Shown: positions 11,641-22,021 of the stretch, in pieces | Layout: every line of letters starts with the position of its first letter | Numbering within the stretch: position 1 is the stretch's first letter | Origin: an uncultured Prochlorococcus sp. | Lineage (GTDB): Bacteria; Cyanobacteriota; Cyanobacteriia; PCC-6307; Cyanobiaceae | Length of the DNA stretch: 64,000 nucleotides | Direction: 5' to 3' | Assembly (NCBI GenBank): GCA_902536545.1 | Contig: CACAXS010000004.1 | Location: forward strand, 1-64,000 | The notes under the pieces: model-generated | Told to the model about the DNA's origin: nothing | The model's input: only the letters and a program-made list of their open reading frames with translations | Database searches by the model: none | Position numbers and translations under genes: made by a program

Positions 11641-11977
11641 CAGAATTTGGAACTTTTTACAAATACAATATACTTTTTTCGTAAATTAAATTCAATAAAT
11701 TTATTTTTTACTTTTTTCTAATATAAAATAAATAATAAAATAAAATATAATAGTAGTAGTAGTATTTGTGGGAATTGTGGAATTCTTAAATTAAATAGCT
11801 TGTCTACCTAGTTTACGAAGAAAAGAATTTGTGTAAAAAAAATTTAATTTGTTGAATAAATTTAGAATTTACAAAAAAAGAAAAAAATATTCAACAAATA
11901 TAATTTTTTATTAAAGACTTTTCAACAAATGAGACTTGTTTCTAATTGATTTCCACAGACACTATTTTTTTTGGATT
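11641..11977. other. Putative chromosomal replication origin (oriC) between dnaN and thrC
   Basis: 337-bp non-coding gap; 50-bp AT tract 11701-11750 with only two C and no G; TAGx4 at 11751-11762; DnaA-box-like 9-mers at 11767, 11776, 11830 and 11949; adjacent to dnaN. Confidence 0.72.
11751..11784 (+). promoter_or_regulatory. DnaA-trio-like tract (TAG)4 followed by two tandem DnaA-box-like 9-mers (TGTGGGAAT, TGTGGAATT)
   Basis: Direct reading: tagtagtagtagtattTGTGGGAATTGTGGAATT; same polarity as the B. subtilis basal unwinding system (5'-trios-boxes TGTGGATAA-3'). Confidence 0.6.
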
Positions 11978-13081
11978 TTAATATCCTAGGATTTTAGTTA
12001 TATTTTTTAATGAAGGTTCAATATTTTTCCTGAAAATAGCATCGTTGTTTTTTATTGCGCAATCAGGATCTTTTAATCCATTTCCAGTTAGAACACAAAC
12101 AATAGTCGATTCTTTTTGAATTCTATTTTTATTTTTAATCATTCCAGCAACTGATGCTGCACTGGCAGGTTCACAAAAAACTCCCTCTTTGGCAAGGATT
12201 TTATAAGCATCTATTATTTCTTCATCTGTAACTGATTGAAAGTCTCCTTTACTCTCTTTTCTTACTTTTTTTGCTTTTTCTCTATTTACAGGATTCCCAA
12301 TTCTTATTGCGGTGGCAATTGTTTCTGGATCCTTAACTATTATATTTTTTACTAATGGTGCAGAGCCTTCGGATTGAAAACCCATCATAATTGGTAATTT
12401 CATATTCCTTTTTATTTTTGAATATTCTTTAAATCCCATCCAATAAGCAGTTATATTTCCTGCATTACCCATTGGAATACAAAGCCAATCAGGAGCACGC
12501 CCTAAATCATCAACTATTTCAAAAGCGGCTGTCTTCTGTCCTTGTATTCGATATGGATTAACAGAATTAACAAGTTCTATAGGATGTTCTGAGGATAAAT
12601 CTCTAACAATTTCAAGAGCTTTATCAAAGTTTCCATTAATAGATATTATCTCAGCTCCATACATTAATGCTTGCGCAAGTTTTCCTTGTGCAACAAATCC
12701 TTCTGGGATTAAAACATAAGGTTTCAATCCGCCTCTCGAAGCATATGCAGCAGCAGCAGCAGAGGTATTTCCAGTACTTGCACAAATTACTGCTTCACTG
12801 CCTTCTTCTTTTGCTTTGCTAATCGCCATAGTCATGCCTCGATCTTTAAAAGAGCCTGTTGGATTAAGGCCATCATATTTTAAAAAAACTTTTGTTCCAT
12901 TTCCAACTAACTTGCTAATTGACTCACTTAAAATCAGTGGTGTATTTCCTTCATTGAGTGAAACAATAGGAGTTTTTTTTGTAACTGGGAGATATTGTTC
13001 ATAAGCTTCTATTAGACCTGGCCATCTTTTTTTTCTGTAATTAATACTTAGTTTATTTTTGATTTTATTTAATAACTCCAT
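11978..13081 (-). CDS. thrC: Threonine synthase
   Basis: '[29 protein letters not shown]' PLP lysine motif; '[20 protein letters not shown]'. Confidence 0.95.
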   Translation of the reverse strand: MELLNKIKNKLSINYRKKRWPGLIEAYEQYLPVTKKTPIVSLNEGNTPLILSESISKLVGNGTKVFLKYDGLNPTGSFKDRGMTMAISKAKEEGSEAVICASTGNTSAAAAAYASRGGLKPYVLIPEGFVAQGKLAQALMYGAEIISINGNFDKALEIVRDLSSEHPIELVNSVNPYRIQGQKTAAFEIVDDLGRAPDWLCIPMGNAGNITAYWMGFKEYSKIKRNMKLPIMMGFQSEGSAPLVKNIIVKDPETIATAIRIGNPVNREKAKKVRKESKGDFQSVTDEEIIDAYKILAKEGVFCEPASAASVAGMIKNKNRIQKESTIVCVLTGNGLKDPDCAIKNNDAIFRKNIEPSLKNITKILGY

Positions 13082-13087
13082 AGTTGA

Positions 13088-13660
13088 TTAATTTGTTTTG
13101 ATTTTCTCTAGAGGAGAATTGGTGAAAAAAGTTAATAATTCTGAAATCGATTCTACTTTATTCATAACTTTGCTCAAAGCGCTAACATCTAAAATTACAG
13201 TTTTAGTTGGATAGCTTTCAAAAAAATTTATTAGATTTATTTTTCCATTCCCTATGTAAATCCCTTGAATTACGCTTGCTCTAAGTGCTAACAAGCCTGT
13301 TCTTTCATCAGTTGCTCTGGGAGGGTGAATAATCGATGAAAGTCTTGTCAAAAAAATATTTCCTATTTCAGAATATACTAATTTGCTTGCTATTGTAATA
13401 GGAACTTCAAATTCTTTATTTAAAACTGTTCTAATTTCTTTTTCGGGAGATCCGGTTGCTTTCAAAATTCTATTTAATTTTCTTGTGGGTTTACCTTCTT
13501 TAGCAAAAGTTTTTAAAGAGTTTACTTCAATCGTTCTTGAAAATATGCTGTAAGTGATTTTTATTTTTTCAGCAGCATTAGCTTTTGGAAAATTAAAAAA
13601 TAATGGAGAAATTACTAAAATAAAAAATATTTTAAATATTAATAATTTACTAAATTTCAT
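13088..13660 (-). CDS. DUF1400 (alpha/beta hydrolase N-terminal-like) secreted protein
   Basis: Signal peptide then 'AEKIKITYSIFSRTIEVNSLKTFAKEGK' as in cyanobacterial DUF1400 proteins. Confidence 0.7.
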   Translation of the reverse strand: MKFSKLLIFKIFFILVISPLFFNFPKANAAEKIKITYSIFSRTIEVNSLKTFAKEGKPTRKLNRILKATGSPEKEIRTVLNKEFEVPITIASKLVYSEIGNIFLTRLSSIIHPPRATDERTGLLALRASVIQGIYIGNGKINLINFFESYPTKTVILDVSALSKVMNKVESISELLTFFTNSPLEKIKTN

Positions 13661-15517
13661 TTAGATATTTGCACCAGCGGCAATCTTAACAAGTCTTACT
13701 ACTCCTTTTTCAGTTACTTTTTTTGCAATTTTTATACCCATTTCTTTTGTATAGGGATCATTTATAAGTCTAGGAACTCTTTTTAGAAAAATGTCAATTG
13801 AATAGCCGGGAACTTTTTCTAAAATCTCTAAAAAATTTCTCAATGGATCTACATACATTATGAGGTCATTTAAGTTAGTATTTTCGTTAGTAGTATTTAA
13901 TTTAATTGATTGTGGAAGATAGTTATTCAAACCTTTCAATATTTTTAGGCTAAGTAAATCTATCTGATTTGTTAAACCTTCAACTATTTCATTTCTAAGA
14001 AATCCTCCATTTGGAGAAAAGAGAAGATTTATAACTTCATCTAAAAGCTTTTCTAAATCGAGATTTGTTTGTTTTGCAGCGTTAGAAAGCAGATCTTCTA
14101 AACGGTCCCATTTAAATTTTTTATTATCAAAAAGCATTTCTTTAAGACTTTCCCTTAATTGCGGATCAGGATCTTCCATCAATCTTCTTGCAAAATATGG
14201 ATAAGCTGCTCCTAATATTTTAAAGTTTGGATCTACGCTTAAAGCTATTCCTTCTAATGTAAGTAAAGACCTAATTATAAGTGCATAATATGGGGGAAGT
14301 CTGAAAGGGAATTTATACATAACACCAGACATATCGTCTGTAACGCTCTTAAAATCCATTTTCGAAACACCTTGTTCAACGGCGTTAATGAAAACATCTT
14401 GAAATGCTGGGACTATGGGTTCTAGATTAACTTCCTCTGATAAAAATCCTAATTTTACGAAATCTTGAGATAATTTATCGAAATTTTTATTTACTAAATG
14501 TACTACTGCTTGAATTAATCCTGATCTAGATTCTCTGGAAACCTCGCTCATCATTCCAAAATCTAGATAACACAATCTTCCATCCTCTAATGCTAATAAA
14601 TTTCCTGGGTGTGGGTCTGCATGAAAAAAACCATGTTCTAAAAGTTGTTCTAAACTACATTGCACCCCTATATCAATCATTTCATCAGGATCAATTCCTA
14701 ATTTTTTTACGTCTTCTAAATTTGTTAATTTTGTACCGTCTATCCATTCCATCGCTAAAACTCTTCTTGAAGTGATTTCTTTATAAATTTTTGGAACGGC
14801 AATCATTTTGTTATGTTTATGCATATCTCTAAATTTTTCTGCATTTTCTGCTTCGTTTAGATAATCCATCTCTTCAAAAACTCTCTTCCCTAATTCATCA
14901 ATCAAAGCAACTAGATCACTTCTTATTAAACGTATATTGTTTTTTAGCCAATAAGCAATATTTCGCACTATGTAAAGATCTAAGGTGATTTGTTCTCTTA
15001 AACCTGGCCGTTGTACTTTTATTGCAACTATCTCATCATTTTTTAATTTAGCTTTATGAACTTGCCCTAAAGAAGCAGCTGAAATTGGCTTTTTATCGAT
15101 TTCTAAAAAAATCTCATTTATTTTATATCCTAAATCTTCTTCTATTAATTCCATAGCTTTCTCGCCATCAAATCCAGGGAGTTGATCTTGTAATTCAGAT
15201 AATTCTTCTAGAAGAATTCCTGGAATTATATCTGGTCTTGTTGATAAAGCTTGGCCTGCTTTAACAAATGCAGGTCCAAGTTCTACCAATAAATTTGTTA
15301 ATTCTCTCGCTCTAAATCTTGCTTGTTGTTGATTTTTTAATCTTCCAGTTAATTTATCCCATCCAACAGAGAGGATGTAAGCAAAAATGGGTATGAGTGT
15401 TTGCCAAAGTCTTTTTAAAAGTCTATTAGGATTTTTTTTGTAAATTTCAGAAATTGTATCTGGGTCATAATTCAAGAGTCCAGATATCTCAATAAAATCA
15501 GTAAAATCTTCTTTCAT
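13661..15517 (-). CDS. ABC1/UbiB family atypical kinase
   Basis: 'LGPAFVKAGQALSTRPDIIP', 'AASLGQVHKAKL', 'FHADPHPGNLLAL', 'CYLDFGMMSEV'. Confidence 0.95.
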   Translation of the reverse strand: MKEDFTDFIEISGLLNYDPDTISEIYKKNPNRLLKRLWQTLIPIFAYILSVGWDKLTGRLKNQQQARFRARELTNLLVELGPAFVKAGQALSTRPDIIPGILLEELSELQDQLPGFDGEKAMELIEEDLGYKINEIFLEIDKKPISAASLGQVHKAKLKNDEIVAIKVQRPGLREQITLDLYIVRNIAYWLKNNIRLIRSDLVALIDELGKRVFEEMDYLNEAENAEKFRDMHKHNKMIAVPKIYKEITSRRVLAMEWIDGTKLTNLEDVKKLGIDPDEMIDIGVQCSLEQLLEHGFFHADPHPGNLLALEDGRLCYLDFGMMSEVSRESRSGLIQAVVHLVNKNFDKLSQDFVKLGFLSEEVNLEPIVPAFQDVFINAVEQGVSKMDFKSVTDDMSGVMYKFPFRLPPYYALIIRSLLTLEGIALSVDPNFKILGAAYPYFARRLMEDPDPQLRESLKEMLFDNKKFKWDRLEDLLSNAAKQTNLDLEKLLDEVINLLFSPNGGFLRNEIVEGLTNQIDLLSLKILKGLNNYLPQSIKLNTTNENTNLNDLIMYVDPLRNFLEILEKVPGYSIDIFLKRVPRLINDPYTKEMGIKIAKKVTEKGVVRLVKIAAGANI

Positions 15518-15585
15518 AACTTTATATATTTAAAACCTTTATTTTTTTTAAAAAGAAGTTAATTTTTTTATATGGATGATTTATC

Positions 15586-17265
15586 ATGTTAATACAACTA
15601 AAAATTGAGAATATTGCCTTAATAGAGATTATAGAAATTAATTTCGAAAAAGGTTTAAATATCATAACTGGGGATTCAGGTTCAGGAAAATCACTAATTT
15701 TGGATTCCTTAAATACTCTATTTGGTGGAACTAATCTACCACTAAAACATTTAATACGCCCAGGAAAAGATTTTTGCGTTATTGAGGCGATATTTTCTTC
15801 TTGTTCTCAAGTTAATAATTGGTTAATAAGTAATAATTTCGAAATAGCTTCTTCAGAACTACAAATTAAAAGAAAATCTTATAAAAAAAATAATAAAATC
15901 TTATCCAAATATACCCTTAATGATTTACCAATTAATAGACAATTATTAGAAAAACTTGGAGGATTTTTAATAGATTTTGCAGGTCAATCTGATACTTTTA
16001 TTTTTGATTCTTTAGACAAGAGAAGATTAATTATTGATGACTTATGTTCCCAAGAACTAATAGATACTAGCGAAAAGATTAAAAGTATATGGGAAGAAAT
16101 TAAAGTTTTAAAAGGATTAATGAATGAAAAAATAGAATTTTCTAGGAATCAAGAAGAAAAAAACTTGGCAACTAAACACATGTTGAAGAGTTTAGAAGAA
16201 GCTGATTTAAATTCCAGTGAAGAAATTTTAGAATTAGAATTATTAGAAAATAAACTTGTAAATAACTTAGAAATTAATAATTCAATTAAATCATCATTAG
16301 AAAACTTAAATGATTTCAGTCATGATGAACCGTCAGTAACTTCTTTGATAAATCAATCAATTAAGATTTTAAATAAAACAGCAGATTTTGATTCTAAGAT
16401 TCAAAAATTTAGAGAGAAGTTATTAAATATTCATGCTGATACTGAAGATTTAATTTTTGATTTAAACTCACATTTACAAGAAATAGAAAATTATGAATCT
16501 AATCTTCCAGAAATACAAAACAGATTATTCTTCTTAAAAAACTTAGAGAGAACTTTTTCATTGGACTTGCCTCAACTAATTGAAAAGCGCGATCAATTAA
16601 AGAAGTATTTTCGACAAAATGATCAAGGTAATGAGATTTGCGGGATTAAAGCTCAAATTGAAAATTTACAGAGTAATTTAAATTCTTTATATGTTATTCA
16701 ATCTACCGAAAGAAAAAAAATTGCTAAACAGTTGCAAAATTCAGTAATGTCGATTTTGAGAAATCTAGGTTTAGAAAATGCAAATTTTTTAATTCAATTT
16801 TCTGAATGTAAGCCTTCTAGCGACGGAATTGACGATATAAATTTTTTGTTTTCGGCTAATCCTGATCAGAAGCTTGCTCCATTATCAAATGTTATTTCTG
16901 GCGGAGAAATGTCAAGATTTTTATTGGCTATTAAATCTAGTATTTCTAAAAAACCTAATACTTTCTTTTTAGATGAAATTGATAGTGGTTTAAGTGGTAA
17001 ATCATTATTTTCTTTAGTTGAGCTGATAAAAGAAATTTCTAAAAATCAACAAGTTTTATGTATTACACATCAGCCATTCTTAGCTGCTAGGGGATTAGCT
17101 CATTTCAAAGTTAATAAAAACGTAATTAACGGAATAACTTATACTTCAATTGCAAAACTAACTACAAAAAATCAAAGAAAAAATGAACTTATTGATCTTA
17201 TAGGCGGAGGTTCTTGCGAAGTAAAAGAGTATGCTTCTAGACTTCTTGACCGCGCAGCTGCGTAA
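15586..17265 (+). CDS. recN: DNA repair protein RecN
   Basis: 'ENIALIEIIEINFEKGLNIITGDSGSGKSLILDSL', 'NVISGGEMSRFLLAIKS', 'FFLDEIDSGLSGK'. Confidence 0.95.
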   Translation: MLIQLKIENIALIEIIEINFEKGLNIITGDSGSGKSLILDSLNTLFGGTNLPLKHLIRPGKDFCVIEAIFSSCSQVNNWLISNNFEIASSELQIKRKSYKKNNKILSKYTLNDLPINRQLLEKLGGFLIDFAGQSDTFIFDSLDKRRLIIDDLCSQELIDTSEKIKSIWEEIKVLKGLMNEKIEFSRNQEEKNLATKHMLKSLEEADLNSSEEILELELLENKLVNNLEINNSIKSSLENLNDFSHDEPSVTSLINQSIKILNKTADFDSKIQKFREKLLNIHADTEDLIFDLNSHLQEIENYESNLPEIQNRLFFLKNLERTFSLDLPQLIEKRDQLKKYFRQNDQGNEICGIKAQIENLQSNLNSLYVIQSTERKKIAKQLQNSVMSILRNLGLENANFLIQFSECKPSSDGIDDINFLFSANPDQKLAPLSNVISGGEMSRFLLAIKSSISKKPNTFFLDEIDSGLSGKSLFSLVELIKEISKNQQVLCITHQPFLAARGLAHFKVNKNVINGITYTSIAKLTTKNQRKNELIDLIGGGSCEVKEYASRLLDRAAA

Positions 17266-17319
17266 AATAGAAATAATTCTACTATAATAATCTTTTTAGA
17301 TCATTAACTAGATTTAAAC

Positions 17320-20223
17320 ATGGTCAAAAAAGTTGTTAGTAGTTTTGGAGAAGATAATTCGATTAATATAAGGGGTGCTCGTCAGCATAATTTAAAAAAT
17401 ATTGATCTTTCTCTACCTAGGAATAAATTTATAGTTTTTACAGGTGTGAGTGGAAGTGGTAAAAGTTCTCTAGCTTTTGATACCATTTTTGCTGAAGGCC
17501 AAAGAAGATATGTTGAGAGTCTTTCTGCATACGCAAGGCAATTTTTGGGTCAAGTAGATAAACCAGATGTTGACAATATTGAAGGTTTATCACCTGCTAT
17601 TTCAATTGATCAAAAATCTACAAGTCATAATCCTCGATCAACAGTTGGAACAGTAACAGAGATACAAGATTATTTAAGATTATTGTTTGGTCGTGCTGGA
17701 GAGCCTCATTGTCCCCACTGCGGGATTCCAATTGCGCCTCAAACAATTGATGAAATGGTGGATCAAATTCTTCTTTTGCCAGAAGGAACAAGATACCAAT
17801 TATTGGCTCCTGTTGTAAGAGGTAAGAAAGGAACACATATAAAATTAATAAGTGGATTAGCTGCTGAGGGATTTGCTAGGGTAAGAATCAATGGAGAGGT
17901 AAGAGAACTTGCTGATAGTATTGAATTAGATAAAAATCAAATTCACAATATTGAGGTAGTAGTAGATAGATTAATTGCAAGAGAAGGAATACAAGAAAGA
18001 TTAAATGATTCTCTACAAACTTGTCTCAAAAGAGGCGATGGCTTAGCAATCGTAGAAGTTGTTCCAAAAAAAGGAGAAAATTTACCTTCTAACTTAGAAA
18101 GAGAAAAACTTTACTCAGAAAATTATGCATGTCCTGTACATGGCTCTATTGTTGAAGAACTTTCTCCTAGATTATTTTCTTTCAATAGCCCATATGGTGC
18201 CTGTCCAGATTGTCATGGGATTGGTTATTTAAAAAAATTTACTGCCGATAGAGTTATACCTGATAAAACATTGCCTGTTTATGCTGCAATAGCTCCGTGG
18301 AGTGAGAAAGATAATACCTATTACTTCTCTTTACTTTATTCTGTAGGACAAGCTTACGGTTTTGAATTAAAAACTCCTTGGAAAGATTTAAGTGATTTGC
18401 AAAAACAAGTTCTACTTTTGGGATCAGATAAACCAATATTAATTCAAGCTGATAGTCGTTTTAACACTTCTAGTGGTTTTGAAAGACCTTTTGAGGGGAT
18501 TTTGCCAATATTAGAAAGGCAATTGAATGAAGCCAATGGAGAATCAGTTAAACAAAAATTAGAAAAGTACCTAGAATTAGTTCCTTGTAAAACATGTTCT
18601 GGAAAAAGATTAAGACCTGAGGCTTTGTCCGTTAAACTTGGTCCATACAACATTACTGACTTAACTTCTATAAGCGTTTCTGAAACCCTAAATCATGTTG
18701 AGCGCATCATGGGTTTAGGTAAGACAAAGAAAGAAAATATATCTTTATCAGAAAAACAAAAGCAGATAGGTGAATTGGTTTTAAAAGAGATTCGTTTGCG
18801 CTTGAAGTTTTTAATTAATGTAGGTTTAGATTATTTGACATTAGATAGACCAGCTATGACTTTGTCTGGTGGTGAGGCTCAGCGTATTAGATTGGCTACA
18901 CAAATAGGTGCAGGTCTTACTGGCGTTTTATATGTATTAGATGAACCAAGTATTGGCTTGCATCAGAGAGACAATGACAGATTATTAGAAACATTAAAAA
19001 GCTTAAGAGACTTGGGAAATACTTTGGTTGTAGTTGAACATGATGAAGATACTATGAAATCCGCAGATTATTTAGTAGATATTGGTCCAGGTGCAGGTCT
19101 TTATGGTGGGGAAATTATTGCTAAAGGATCTTATCAAGATGTTTTAAATTCAGAAAAATCATTAACTGGAGCTTATTTAAGTGGTAGGAAGTCGATTCCT
19201 ACTCCAAAAGAACGTAGATCATCTGTAAAAAAAAGTTTAATTTTAAATAATTGCTATAAAAATAATTTAAAAAATATTTCTGTTGAATTTCCTTTAGGAA
19301 GATTAGTGTCTGTAACTGGTGTAAGTGGAAGTGGGAAGAGCACTTTGATAAATGAATTACTTCATCCTGCATTATGTCATTCTCTAGGATTAAAAGTCCC
19401 TTTTCCTCAAGGTGTAAAAGAGTTAAAGGGTATAAAGGCAATTGATAAAGTTATCGTTATTGATCAATCTCCAATAGGAAGAACTCCAAGATCCAATCCT
19501 GCTACATATACCGGTGCTTTTGATCCTATTAGGCAGATATTTACTGCCACAGTAGAAGCAAAAGCAAGAGGTTATCAGGCTGGTCAATTTAGCTTTAACG
19601 TTAAAGGAGGAAGATGCGAAGCTTGTAAAGGTCAAGGAGTCAATGTTATTGAAATGAATTTTTTACCTGATGTTTATGTTCAATGCGAAGTATGTAAAGG
19701 AGCTCGTTTTAATAGGGAAACTCTTCAAGTGAAATATAAAGGTTTCAATATATCTGATGTTTTAGAGATGACTGTTGAACAAGCTGCAGAAACTTTCTCT
19801 GCGATACCTCAAGCTGCTGATAGATTATCTACATTGGTAGATGTCGGTTTAGGATATGTGAAATTAGGTCAACCAGCTCCTACATTATCTGGTGGAGAGG
19901 CTCAAAGAGTTAAATTAGCTACGGAATTGTCAAAAAGGGCTACTGGAAAAACTTTATATTTGATTGATGAACCAACTACAGGGTTAAGTTTTTATGATGT
20001 TCATAAATTAATGGATGTAATACAACGCTTGGTCGATAAAGGTAATTCAGTAATTGTTATTGAACATAATTTAGATGTTATTAGATGTTCAGATTGGATT
20101 ATCGATTTAGGACCTGATGGAGGGGATAAAGGAGGAGAAATCATTGCAGAGGGTATACCTGAGGATGTAGCTAAAAATCCTACAAGTCATACAGCAAAAT
20201 ATCTTAAAAAAGTTCTAAAATAA
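17320..20223 (+). CDS. uvrA: Excinuclease ABC subunit A
   Basis: 'GVSGSGKSSLAFDTIFAEGQRRYVESLSAYARQFLGQ', two ABC signatures, zinc-finger cysteines. Confidence 0.98.
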   Translation: MVKKVVSSFGEDNSINIRGARQHNLKNIDLSLPRNKFIVFTGVSGSGKSSLAFDTIFAEGQRRYVESLSAYARQFLGQVDKPDVDNIEGLSPAISIDQKSTSHNPRSTVGTVTEIQDYLRLLFGRAGEPHCPHCGIPIAPQTIDEMVDQILLLPEGTRYQLLAPVVRGKKGTHIKLISGLAAEGFARVRINGEVRELADSIELDKNQIHNIEVVVDRLIAREGIQERLNDSLQTCLKRGDGLAIVEVVPKKGENLPSNLEREKLYSENYACPVHGSIVEELSPRLFSFNSPYGACPDCHGIGYLKKFTADRVIPDKTLPVYAAIAPWSEKDNTYYFSLLYSVGQAYGFELKTPWKDLSDLQKQVLLLGSDKPILIQADSRFNTSSGFERPFEGILPILERQLNEANGESVKQKLEKYLELVPCKTCSGKRLRPEALSVKLGPYNITDLTSISVSETLNHVERIMGLGKTKKENISLSEKQKQIGELVLKEIRLRLKFLINVGLDYLTLDRPAMTLSGGEAQRIRLATQIGAGLTGVLYVLDEPSIGLHQRDNDRLLETLKSLRDLGNTLVVVEHDEDTMKSADYLVDIGPGAGLYGGEIIAKGSYQDVLNSEKSLTGAYLSGRKSIPTPKERRSSVKKSLILNNCYKNNLKNISVEFPLGRLVSVTGVSGSGKSTLINELLHPALCHSLGLKVPFPQGVKELKGIKAIDKVIVIDQSPIGRTPRSNPATYTGAFDPIRQIFTATVEAKARGYQAGQFSFNVKGGRCEACKGQGVNVIEMNFLPDVYVQCEVCKGARFNRETLQVKYKGFNISDVLEMTVEQAAETFSAIPQAADRLSTLVDVGLGYVKLGQPAPTLSGGEAQRVKLATELSKRATGKTLYLIDEPTTGLSFYDVHKLMDVIQRLVDKGNSVIVIEHNLDVIRCSDWIIDLGPDGGDKGGEIIAEGIPEDVAKNPTSHTAKYLKKVLK

Positions 20224-20422
20224 AAAATTATTGTTGTATTTCTTTGTATTTTAATTATTTCGGCTAATCCAAATTCTTTTTTAAAGTGGCATAAAATCAG
20301 TCTATAACTGCTTTTTAAAACTTTTATATACAAAAAAAATTCAAATCATAATGCTTTCTTAATATTTCCTTAGAAGATTCAGCTTATTTGTATTAGAGGA
20401 CGTTGATCGGAGGATTCACTGA

Positions 20423-21832
20423 ATGAGGTTGAAATTTTTACATTTACATTTACATGGTCTTATACGTTCTAAAAATCTTGAGTTAGGCAGGGATGCAGAT
20501 ACAGGAGGGCAAACACAGTACGTTTTAGAGTTAATTAAAAGTTTAGCCAATACTTCGGAAGTTGATCAAGTGGATTTAGTTACACGTTTAATAACAGACC
20601 CTAAAGTGGACAATGAATATTCTCAAGAAGAAGAATTTGTAGAACCAGGAGTTAGAATTTTAAGATTCAAATTTGGACCTAATCAATATTTAAGAAAGGA
20701 ATTGCTTTGGCCTTATTTAGATCATTTAACTGAAAGACTATTTTCTTACTATAAAAAAAACAAAAAGCCTAATTTCATTCATGCACATTATGCAGATGCT
20801 GGATATGTAGGAGTTAAACTAAGTAAATCCTTAAATATTCCTCTTATTTTTACTGGTCATTCATTGGGAAGAGAGAAAAAAAGGAAATTGCTTGATATTG
20901 GCTTAAAAACTAATCAAATAGAAGAACTTTATTCTATAAGTAAAAGAATTGAGGCAGAAGAAAAAGTATTGAAGTCTGCAGATATTGTTGTTACAAGCAC
21001 TAAACAAGAGTCAGTTTATCAATATTCCCAATATTCTTCTTTTTCACCTCAAAAAGCTAAAGTTATTCCTCCTGGCGTTGATCATAATAAATTTCACCAT
21101 ATTCACTCCACGAGCGAGACAGCCGAAATTGATAACATGATGAAACCTTTTCTAAAGGATTCTACTAAACCTCCATTTTTGACTATTTCTAGAGCTGTAC
21201 GAAGAAAAAATATTCCATCTTTGATTGAGGCATATGGAAGATCTGAAAAATTAAAAAGAAAAACTAATTTAATTTTGATTTTGGGTTGTAGAGATAGTAC
21301 ATCAAAACTTGAACCTCAACAAAAAGATGTTTTCAATAATATTTTTGAAACAATTGATAAATATAATTTGTATGGAAAGGTAGCTTATCCAAAAAAACAT
21401 CTTCAAAGTCAGATTCCTGCTTTATATAGGTGGGCTGCTAGCAGAGGTGGTGTATTTGTAAATCCAGCTTTAACAGAGCCTTTTGGTTTAACTCTTCTTG
21501 AAGCCTCTTCATGCGGATTACCAATAATATCAACAAATGATGGAGGGCCAAAAGAAATTCGTTCTAAATGTGAAAATGGACTTTTAGTAGATGTTAGTGA
21601 TATTAATAAGTTGAAAGTTATTCTTGAAAAAGGAATTTCAAATAATAATCAGTGGAAATTATGGAGCAGAAATGGCATTGAGGGTGTTAACAGGCATTTT
21701 AGTTGGAACACTCATGTACGTAATTATTTATCAGTACTGACTGAAGAATTCTCAAATTCAAACAGTTATTCTTCATCTGATATTAAACAAAGTTGTTTAA
21801 AAGGAACTTCCTCACTTATAAAGCCCCATTGA
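20423..21832 (+). CDS. Sucrose-phosphate synthase-type glycosyltransferase (GT4)
   Basis: 'RDADTGGQTQYVLEL', 'FTGHSLGREKKRKLL', 'VFVNPALTEPFGLTLLEASSCGLPIISTNDGGP'. Confidence 0.88.
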   Translation: MRLKFLHLHLHGLIRSKNLELGRDADTGGQTQYVLELIKSLANTSEVDQVDLVTRLITDPKVDNEYSQEEEFVEPGVRILRFKFGPNQYLRKELLWPYLDHLTERLFSYYKKNKKPNFIHAHYADAGYVGVKLSKSLNIPLIFTGHSLGREKKRKLLDIGLKTNQIEELYSISKRIEAEEKVLKSADIVVTSTKQESVYQYSQYSSFSPQKAKVIPPGVDHNKFHHIHSTSETAEIDNMMKPFLKDSTKPPFLTISRAVRRKNIPSLIEAYGRSEKLKRKTNLILILGCRDSTSKLEPQQKDVFNNIFETIDKYNLYGKVAYPKKHLQSQIPALYRWAASRGGVFVNPALTEPFGLTLLEASSCGLPIISTNDGGPKEIRSKCENGLLVDVSDINKLKVILEKGISNNNQWKLWSRNGIEGVNRHFSWNTHVRNYLSVLTEEFSNSNSYSSSDIKQSCLKGTSSLIKPH

Positions 21833-22011
21833 TCAAATACCTCAGGATCAGGGTGAAGAATTAGTTGATTATTTTGAGTCTTCTTTAGTTTGAAGCCCTT
21901 CTTTGATAGTTTTTTCATTAAGTTAGCAGTTTCTTCAAATCTTGATGCCATTGCGTCAAGACTCGAGCAGTCACTTGTTAATCCATTATCTTTCCATGTA
22001 AAAAAATTCAT
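21766..22011 (-). CDS. Small conserved hypothetical protein (81 aa)
   Basis: Intact ORF just downstream of mraY, convergent with and overlapping the 3' end of the SPS-type gene by 67 bp; coding-like composition. Confidence 0.6.
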   Translation of the reverse strand: MNFFTWKDNGLTSDCSSLDAMASRFEETANLMKKLSKKGFKLKKTQNNQLILHPDPEVFDQWGFISEEVPFKQLCLISDEE

Positions 22012-22021
22012 AATAAATTTT

